64,000 nt of DNA. Source: Actinoplanes sp. NBRC 103695 (lineage in GTDB: Bacteria > Actinomycetota > Actinomycetes > Mycobacteriales > Micromonosporaceae). The first letter of the stretch is position 1; each line of letters starts with the position of its first letter. The notes below the pieces were generated by a model. The model made no database searches. It worked only from the letters and a program-made list of their open reading frames with translations, and was not told the origin of the DNA. Positions 58,777 through 64,000 of this stretch are shown piece after piece. Location: assembly GCF_030269485.1 (NCBI RefSeq), contig NZ_BSTL01000001.1, forward strand, positions 308,892 to 372,891. Reading direction: 5' to 3'. Both the position numbers and the translations under genes were made by a program.

Positions 58777-59530
58777 CGCGATCGAGCTCGACGGCGTAGA
58801 ACACTCCTATGGCGACGTCACCGCGGTGGGGCCGGTCGACCTGACGGTGCCGGAAGGCGAGTTCCTCGTGCTCGTCGGGGCGTCCGGCTGCGGAAAGAGC
58901 ACCCTGCTCCGCCTGATCGCCGGATTTGAGCAGCCGACCCGGGGGACCGTGCTCGCCGATGACAAGCCTCCCGTGCCGGGACGGGGTGCGGGCATCGTGT
59001 TCCAGCAGCCGCGGTTGTTTCCCTGGAAGACCGTCGGGGGCAACGTGGCGCTGGCCTTGAAATATGCGGGACAGAGCACCGACCGCGTAGAAAGCCTGCT
59101 GGAGCGCGTCGGGCTGCACGACGTCGCCCACCGGCGGATCTGGCAGATCTCCGGCGGGCAGCAGCAGCGGGTGGCGATCGCCCGGGCCATCGCGGTGGAG
59201 AACCCGCTGCTCCTGCTCGACGAGCCGTTCGCCGCGCTGGACGCCCTGACCCGGGAACGCCTCCAGGAGGACCTCCGCCAGGTCAGCGCGGCCACCGGCC
59301 GGACGTCGGTCTTCGTCACGCACAGCGTGGACGAGGCGGTGTTCCTCGGCAGCCGGGTGGTGGTGCTCAGCGCCCGGCCCGGCCGCGTCGTCCTCGACCT
59401 GCCCATCGACCTGCCGCGCAGCGAGATCGCGCCTGACGAGCTCCGCGGCCTGCCCGCCTACGCCGCCCTGCGGTCCGAGATCGGCCACGCCGTCCGGGCG
59501 GCGGCCAACCTGGAAGGTAGCTCGGTATGA
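58763..59530 (+). CDS. ABC transporter ATPase, taurine/sulfonate type
   Basis: A 255-residue ATPase. Walker A is LVGASGCGKSTLLRLIAGFE, VFQQPRLFPWKTVGGNV is the Q-loop (characteristic LFPW), signature ISGGQQQRVAIARAIA, Walker B LLLLDEPFAALD and switch His VTHSVDEAVFL. LFPW and DEAVFLGSRVVVLSARPG place it with TauB/SsuB. The ATG at 58763 overlaps the binding-protein gene by 14 bases; the 3' end overlaps the dioxygenase gene by 4. Confidence 0.92.
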   Translation: MSSADAIELDGVEHSYGDVTAVGPVDLTVPEGEFLVLVGASGCGKSTLLRLIAGFEQPTRGTVLADDKPPVPGRGAGIVFQQPRLFPWKTVGGNVALALKYAGQSTDRVESLLERVGLHDVAHRRIWQISGGQQQRVAIARAIAVENPLLLLDEPFAALDALTRERLQEDLRQVSAATGRTSVFVTHSVDEAVFLGSRVVVLSARPGRVVLDLPIDLPRSEIAPDELRGLPAYAALRSEIGHAVRAAANLEGSSV

Positions 59531-60372
59531 CAGACCTGGAACCCCTCGGCCCGCACTTCGGAGCGATCGTCCACGGACTCGACCTGCTCACGGCGGGCGA
59601 CGACGACATCCGGGACCTGCGCGCCGCGCTGGTCGACCGCAAGGTGCTCTTCCTGCGCGACCAGAAACTCGACGACGACGCCCAGGTCGACCTCGGCCGG
59701 CGGATCGGCGAGCTCACCGCGTCGCACCCGGTGGTCGGCGGCGTCGACGCGGCCCACCCCGAGGTGTACGCCCTGGACAGCACCGACAACGGCTTCGCCG
59801 ACGTGTGGCACACCGACGTCACGTTCATGAAGCGCCCGCCGCTCGGCTCGATCCTGCGCTCGGTCATCCTCCCGCCCAGCGGGGGCGACACCAACTGGGC
59901 CGACTCCCAGCTGGCGTACGAGTCCCTGGCCGAGCCGGTGCGCCGGCTCGCCGACCAGCTCACCGCCGTGCACGACGGCACCCGCGAGTTCGGCTACTAC
60001 CTGGCCCAGCGCCGGGGCGGCCAGGGCAACGAGTGGGACGGCGAGATCGTCACCAAGCTCGACCCGGTGGAGCACCCGGTGGTCCGCGTGCACCCGGAGA
60101 CCGGCCGCAAGGGCATCTTCGTCAACCCGGGCTTCACCTCGCACATCGCCGGGGTGTCCGAGGCGGAGAGCCGCGGCATCCTGGACCTGCTCTACGCGCA
60201 CCTGACCAAGCCGGAGCACATCGTGCGGCACCGCTGGCGGCTCGGCGACGTGGCGCTCTGGGACAACCGGAGCACCTCGCACTACGCCAACCGCGACTAC
60301 GGCACCGAGCGCCGGGTGATGCACCGCATCACGTTGCGCGGGGATATCCCGAAGGGTCCCGCAGGTAGCTGA
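59527..60372 (+). CDS. TauD/TfdA-family alpha-ketoglutarate-dependent dioxygenase
   Basis: A 281-residue Fe(II)/2-oxoglutarate dioxygenase. The 2-His-1-carboxylate set is visible: WHTDVTF (HxD, residues about 97-99) and distal His in RRVMHRITLRG (about 264), with the Arg of that motif binding 2-oxoglutarate. LGPHFGAIVHGLDL and VLFLRDQKLDDDAQ are the family N-terminus. It would cleave a sulfonate, e.g. taurine, to sulfite and aldehyde. Its last 44 bases overlap the convergent aminotransferase-like gene, so their transcripts are antisense there. Confidence 0.92.
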   Translation: MTDLEPLGPHFGAIVHGLDLLTAGDDDIRDLRAALVDRKVLFLRDQKLDDDAQVDLGRRIGELTASHPVVGGVDAAHPEVYALDSTDNGFADVWHTDVTFMKRPPLGSILRSVILPPSGGDTNWADSQLAYESLAEPVRRLADQLTAVHDGTREFGYYLAQRRGGQGNEWDGEIVTKLDPVEHPVVRVHPETGRKGIFVNPGFTSHIAGVSEAESRGILDLLYAHLTKPEHIVRHRWRLGDVALWDNRSTSHYANRDYGTERRVMHRITLRGDIPKGPAGS

Positions 60373-61546
60373 TCAGCCGGTCGACGTGCTCGACCCGGGT
60401 GCCGATGCCGAAGCTGGCGCGCAGAGCCGCCGGCGGGGGCGGCGCATCCGGGTCGAGGCGGGCGGTGGCCTCGGCCAGCAGGCGGCGGGTCAGGGGATGC
60501 GCGCAGAACAGGCCGACGCGTACGCCGATGGCATGCTCCCGCCCCAGCACGGTGCCCAGCGCGTCCGGGTCGGCGCCCAGCACCGCGAACGACACGATGC
60601 CGACCCGCTCGGCGTCCGGCCCGAACAGCCGCAGCTCCTCGACGTGCGGCAGCTCGGCGACGGCCGCCCGGAACCGGGCGACCAGGGCGTGCTCGCCGCC
60701 CCGGTCGGCGCCGGTGAGCGCCCGGCAGGCGGCGGCCAGCGCGACCGCCCCGAGCAGGTTGGGCGTGCCGGCCTCGTGCCGGGCCGGGCCGGTGTGCCAG
60801 GCGACGTCGAAGCTCTCCGACACCGAGCGGGTCGCGCCGCCACCGGACAGGTAGGGCGGCGCGGCGTCCAGCCAGTCCGCCCGCCCGGCCAGCACCCCGG
60901 CGCCGAACGGCGCGTACAGCTTGTGCCCCGACATCACCACATAGTCGGCGCCCAGCTCCGTCATGTCGACCGGCGCGTGCGGTGCGAGCTGGGCGGCGTC
61001 CACCGAGATGCGGGCGCCGTGCCGGTGCGCGACCTCGGCGAGCTCGGCGATCGGCCACACCTCACCGGTGACGTTGCTGGCCGCGGTGACCGCCACCAGC
61101 ACGTTCCTCCGGCCGGCGAGCTCCCTGTCCAGCGCCGCGACCGCCGCGGCCGGGTCGCGCGGGGCGGGGATGCGCACCGGGGACCGCCAGGGGAGCAGGT
61201 TGGCGTGGTGCTCCGCGTCGAAGGTGACGACGGTGGTGTCCGGCGGCAGGACGTGCGCCAGCAGGTTGAGCGCGTCGGTGGTGTTGCGGGTGAACACCAC
61301 GCTGTCGTCCACGCCACACCCGAGGAAGTCGGCCGCGCTCTCGCGGGCCAGTTCGTACTCCCGGGTGCTGCGCTCGGAGAGCGCCCCGGCGCCGCGGTGC
61401 ACGCTGCCGTACCAGGGCAGGAGCTCGGCGACGGTGTCGGCGACGACGTCCAGGCAGGGCGCGGTGGCGGCCAGGTCCAGGTTGGCGAACTCGACGCTGC
61501 GCCCGCCGGGCAGCTTCACCTCGCCGGGATTGCGCACGGTCAGCAT
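60329..61546 (-). CDS. Class-V aminotransferase/cysteine desulfurase-like protein
   Basis: A 405-residue PLP enzyme of the SufS/Csd branch. The PLP lysine is in MSGHKLYAPFGAG (about residue 207), ISVDAAQLAPH is the D-A-A-Q motif, and TRNTTDALNLL and DAEHHANLLPW bind cofactor. GVRVGLFCAHPLTRRLL (Cys about residue 350) is the desulfurase-type cysteine loop. SGGGATRSVS is the conserved Thr/Ser loop. It may release sulfur from cysteine as persulfide. It is divergent from the SsuD-like gene with a 46-bp gap and convergent with TauD. Confidence 0.87.
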   Translation of the reverse strand: MLTVRNPGEVKLPGGRSVEFANLDLAATAPCLDVVADTVAELLPWYGSVHRGAGALSERSTREYELARESAADFLGCGVDDSVVFTRNTTDALNLLAHVLPPDTTVVTFDAEHHANLLPWRSPVRIPAPRDPAAAVAALDRELAGRRNVLVAVTAASNVTGEVWPIAELAEVAHRHGARISVDAAQLAPHAPVDMTELGADYVVMSGHKLYAPFGAGVLAGRADWLDAAPPYLSGGGATRSVSESFDVAWHTGPARHEAGTPNLLGAVALAAACRALTGADRGGEHALVARFRAAVAELPHVEELRLFGPDAERVGIVSFAVLGADPDALGTVLGREHAIGVRVGLFCAHPLTRRLLAEATARLDPDAPPPPAALRASFGIGTRVEHVDRLISYLRDPSGYPRAT

Positions 61547-61554
61547 GCGACCAA

Positions 61555-61573
61555 CCCTACCTAATTAGTAGGG
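61555..61573. promoter_or_regulatory. Dyad in desulfurase/SsuD divergent promoter
   Basis: CCCTAC-ctaatta-GTAGGG is a 19-bp dyad whose centre contains the palindrome CTAATTAG. It sits in the 46-bp gap between two divergent sulfur genes, and a second GTAGGG lies at 61581-61586. A shared sulfur-responsive operator is likely; the regulator is not in the window. Confidence 0.6.
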
Positions 61574-61592
61574 ATTGTGGGTAGGGTGGGGC

Positions 61593-62738
61593 ATGGACTT
61601 CCACTGGTTCCTTCCCACCAACGGCGACAGCCGCGACATCGTCGGCGGCGGGCACGGCACGCCGGTCGGGTCGGCCGGCGGCGTACGACCTCTGACCGTC
61701 GGCTACCTCGGGCAGATCGCCCGCAGCGCCGAGCAGCTCGGCTTCACCGGCGCGCTCACACCCACCGGTGCCTGGTGCGAGGACGCGTGGCTCACCACGG
61801 CCATGCTGACCGAGGTCACCGAGCGGCTGAAGTTCCTGGTCGCCTTCCGCCCCGGCCTGATCTCGCCGACCCTGGCCGCGCAGATGGCCTCCACCTTCCA
61901 GCGGCTGTCCGGCGGCCGGCTGCTGCTCAACGTCGTCACCGGTGGCGAGGCGCACGAGCAACGCTCCTACGGCGACTTCCTCTCCAAGGACGAGCGGTAC
62001 GCCCGCTCCGACGAGTTCCTCGGCATCATCCGGGCCCTGTGGCGCGGCGAGACGGTCACCCACGAGGGCAAACACCTGCACGTCGAGAACGCCAAACTCA
62101 GCCGCCTGCCCGATCCGATCCCGGAGATCTACTTCGGCGGCTCGTCGCAGGCCGCCGGCCCGGTCGCCGTCAACCACACCCAGGTCTACCTGACGTGGGG
62201 CGAGCCGCCGGCCCAGGTCGCCGAGAAACTCGCCTGGATCCGCGGCATCGGCGGCGGCCACCTGCGCTTCGGCATCCGCCTGCACGTGATCACCCGGGAC
62301 ACCGCCGAACAGGCCTGGGCCGAGGCCGACCGGCTGCTCCAGGGCATCTCGCCGGAGTCGATCGCGGCCGTCCAGGCCGGGCTGCGGCGCAGCGAGTCGG
62401 TCGGCCAGCAGCGCATGCTCGACCTGCACGGCGGCTCCCGCGACGGCCTGCTCGTCTCGCCGAACCTGTGGGCCGGTGTCGGCCTGGTCCGCGGCGGCGC
62501 CGGCACCGCGCTCGTCGGCAGCCACAGCGAGGTCGCCGACCGGATCGAGGAGTACGCGTCGCTCGGCATCAGCGAGTTCATCCTCTCCGGCTACCCGCAT
62601 CTGGAGGAGGCGTACTGGTTCGGCGAAGGCGTCCTCCCCGAGCTCGCCCGGCGCAGCCTGTGGCAGAACCCGTCGAAGGCCGAGACGCTGTCGGCCATCC
62701 CGTTCGCCGGTGTCCCGCAGCCCACGGCGGCCTCGTGA
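61593..62738 (+). CDS. ssuD: SsuD-like LLM-class alkanesulfonate monooxygenase
   Basis: A 381-residue flavin monooxygenase, the length of E. coli SsuD. It has MDFHWFLPTNGDSRDI (SsuD-type N-terminus), GYLGQIARSAEQLGFTGALTPTG, FRPGLISPTLAAQMASTFQRLSGGRLLLNVVTGGEAHEQ, EIYFGGSSQAAG and VGSHSEVADRIEEYASLGISEFILSGYPHLEEAYWFGEGVLP. It oxidises alkanesulfonates to aldehyde and sulfite using FMNH2. No SsuE reductase appears before the window edge. TAGGGT 5 bases before the ATG suggests a leaderless start. Confidence 0.92.
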   Translation: MDFHWFLPTNGDSRDIVGGGHGTPVGSAGGVRPLTVGYLGQIARSAEQLGFTGALTPTGAWCEDAWLTTAMLTEVTERLKFLVAFRPGLISPTLAAQMASTFQRLSGGRLLLNVVTGGEAHEQRSYGDFLSKDERYARSDEFLGIIRALWRGETVTHEGKHLHVENAKLSRLPDPIPEIYFGGSSQAAGPVAVNHTQVYLTWGEPPAQVAEKLAWIRGIGGGHLRFGIRLHVITRDTAEQAWAEADRLLQGISPESIAAVQAGLRRSESVGQQRMLDLHGGSRDGLLVSPNLWAGVGLVRGGAGTALVGSHSEVADRIEEYASLGISEFILSGYPHLEEAYWFGEGVLPELARRSLWQNPSKAETLSAIPFAGVPQPTAAS

Positions 62739-64000
62739 ACGTCACCGTGGTGGAGACCTCGTCCCTCGGGGACAGGACGTACCTGCTGCATCACGGTGAC
62801 ACCGCGGTCGTGGTCGACCCGCAGCGTGACATCGACCGGGTGCTCGCGGCGGCCGGCCGGCTCGGCGCACGCATCACCCACGTCGCCGAGACCCACCTGC
62901 ACAACGACTACGTCTCCGGCGGCCTCGCCCTGTCCCGGGTCACCGGCGCGTCCTACCTGGTCGCCGCCGCCGAGGAGGTCTCGTTCGACCGGGTGCCGGT
63001 CGCCGGCGGCGACCTGATCGACATCGGCGAGGGGCTTCGGCTGCGGGTGATCGCGACTCCGGGCCACACCTTCAACCACCTTGCGTACGCGGTGCAGGAC
63101 GGCGACCGTCCGCTCGCGGTCTGCACCGGAGGCTCGCTGCTCTACGGGACCACCGGCCGTACCGATCTCTTGGGCTCGTCCTTCGCCGCGGAGCTCGCGC
63201 ACCGCCAGCACGCCTCGGCCCACCACCTGGCCGCGCTCCTGCCGGCGGCCACGCCGGTCTGGCCGACGCACGGGTTCGGCAGCTTCTGCTCCGTCGCCCC
63301 CGCCGACGTCGCGTCGTCCACGATCGGCCGGGAACTGACCGCGAACTCGGTGTTCCGCCTGTCCGCCGACGCGTTCGCGGCCGACCTGATCGCATCGCTG
63401 CGCCCGTACCCGGCCTACTACGCGCACATGGGCGCCCGGAACGCCGCCGGGGCCGGCCCGATCGACCTGTCACCGGTGCGCCGCGCCTCCGCCGGCGAGC
63501 TGCATGACCGGCTGGCGGCCGGCGAGTGGGTGGTCGACCTGCGGGCCCGGAAGGCGTTCGCCTACCAGCACCTGGCCGGTTCGCTCAGCTTCGGGGTGGA
63601 CGGCCCGCTGGCCACCTGGCTCGGCTGGCTGCTGCCGCCCGGCACGCCGGTGACCCTGCTCGGCGAGTCGCCCGGCCAGATCGCCGAGGCGCAGCGCGAA
63701 CTGGCCCGCATCGGCATCGACCGCCCCGCGGCGGCGGCCACCGGCACCCCGGCGGAGTGGGGGCCGGCCTCATCGATGCGGACCGCGACGTTCGCCGAGC
63801 TCCGGGCGGCCCTGCCCGGCATCGCGGTGCTCGACGTCCGCCGCCAGGACGAGTGGGACGCCGGCCACATCGACGGCGCCCACCACATCCCGCTGCCGAC
63901 CCTCTCCGAGCGTCTCGCCGACCTGCCGCCTTCGTCCGGGCGCTCCGAAAAGCTGCCGGCGACGTCCGAGCGGCGCGGCGCTGTGGGGTCTTTGCCGGGC
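62735..64000 (+). CDS. MBL-fold/rhodanese fusion (persulfide dioxygenase-like), truncated at the right edge
   Basis: The visible 422 residues begin with an MBL-fold domain (VETSSLGDRTYLLHHGDTAVVVDPQRDI). The metal motif is ETHLHNDYVSGG, followed by ATPGHTFNHLAYAV, LAVCTGGSLLYG and PTHGFGSFCSV. A rhodanese-like domain follows (ASAGELHDRLAAGEWVVDLR, about residues 240-310). A second rhodanese domain (TFAELRAALPGIAVLDVRRQDEWDAGHIDGAHHIPL) begins near residue 350 and is cut. The GTG overlaps the ssuD stop as GTGA. Such fusions oxidise glutathione or cysteine persulfide to sulfite. Confidence 0.88.
   Translation, partial: MNVTVVETSSLGDRTYLLHHGDTAVVVDPQRDIDRVLAAAGRLGARITHVAETHLHNDYVSGGLALSRVTGASYLVAAAEEVSFDRVPVAGGDLIDIGEGLRLRVIATPGHTFNHLAYAVQDGDRPLAVCTGGSLLYGTTGRTDLLGSSFAAELAHRQHASAHHLAALLPAATPVWPTHGFGSFCSVAPADVASSTIGRELTANSVFRLSADAFAADLIASLRPYPAYYAHMGARNAAGAGPIDLSPVRRASAGELHDRLAAGEWVVDLRARKAFAYQHLAGSLSFGVDGPLATWLGWLLPPGTPVTLLGESPGQIAEAQRELARIGIDRPAAAATGTPAEWGPASSMRTATFAELRAALPGIAVLDVRRQDEWDAGHIDGAHHIPLPTLSERLADLPPSSGRSEKLPATSERRGAVGSLPG

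Overview
The window is very GC-rich, with dense gene packing, many GTG starts, frequent 4-base ATGA/GTGA start/stop overlaps and many candidate leaderless starts (an xANNNT -10 box 5-8 bases before the start codon). With F420/LLM-type oxidoreductases, an HTH-DUF5753/DUF397 pair, a GSILSIGS-repeat protein and a PDGLE-type ECF transporter, this points to an actinomycete, most likely of the Micromonosporaceae (Actinoplanes-like). That placement is inference; no rRNA or tRNA gene is present. The content is chromosomal and mostly metabolic and regulatory. No phage, plasmid, CRISPR or transposase gene was found.

Layout. 1-7 kb: LLM oxidoreductase (cut at the left edge), nitroreductase, MFS exporter, then a sugar-oxidation set (zinc dehydrogenase and SMP-30 lactonase, divergent from an IlvD/Edd dehydratase). 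7-8.4 kb: HTH/DUF397 regulatory pair with a palindromic operator. 9.2-14 kb: SDR with divergent TetR, GSILSIGS-repeat protein, YciO-type protein, a frameshifted hydrolase and a FAD-linked oxidase. 14-16.6 kb: cobalt/nickel ECF transporter. 16.7-28 kb: LLM enzyme, beta-propeller protein, POT transporter, metalloprotease, HTH regulator, succinate-semialdehyde dehydrogenase, GDPD, hydrolase, DMT exporter, TetR. 28-36.5 kb: SDR, membrane protein, SGNH lipoprotein, STAND regulator, YCII protein, secreted lyase-like protein. 36.6-49 kb: two ABC exporters of the same plan (adaptor, ATPase, FtsX-like permease), with LysR, DMT exporter and FAD monooxygenase between them, then GntR, membrane protein and TetR. 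49-56.5 kb: P450, methyltransferase, D,D-carboxypeptidase, secreted repeat protein, zinc dehydrogenase, and a small envelope operon containing an unlisted 27-residue membrane peptide. 56.9-64 kb: an organosulfonate cluster (ABC importer, TauD-like dioxygenase, SsuD-like monooxygenase, cysteine-desulfurase-like enzyme, MBL-rhodanese protein cut at the right edge).

The most unusual feature is a family of long imperfectly palindromic intergenic elements, with copies near 2.8-3.2, 8.4-9.2 and 18.9-19.6 kb. Each contains a 112-bp core of fixed length: a 50-bp and a 51-bp GTGGT...ACCAC unit separated by 11 bp, preceded by GTGGT motifs spaced about 19 bp apart. All three copies lie between convergent genes, and the outer arms have expanded into different tandem arrays. 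Other convergent junctions carry unrelated tandem arrays or gene stubs, so these 3'-to-3' gaps appear to be where repeats and decayed genes collect.
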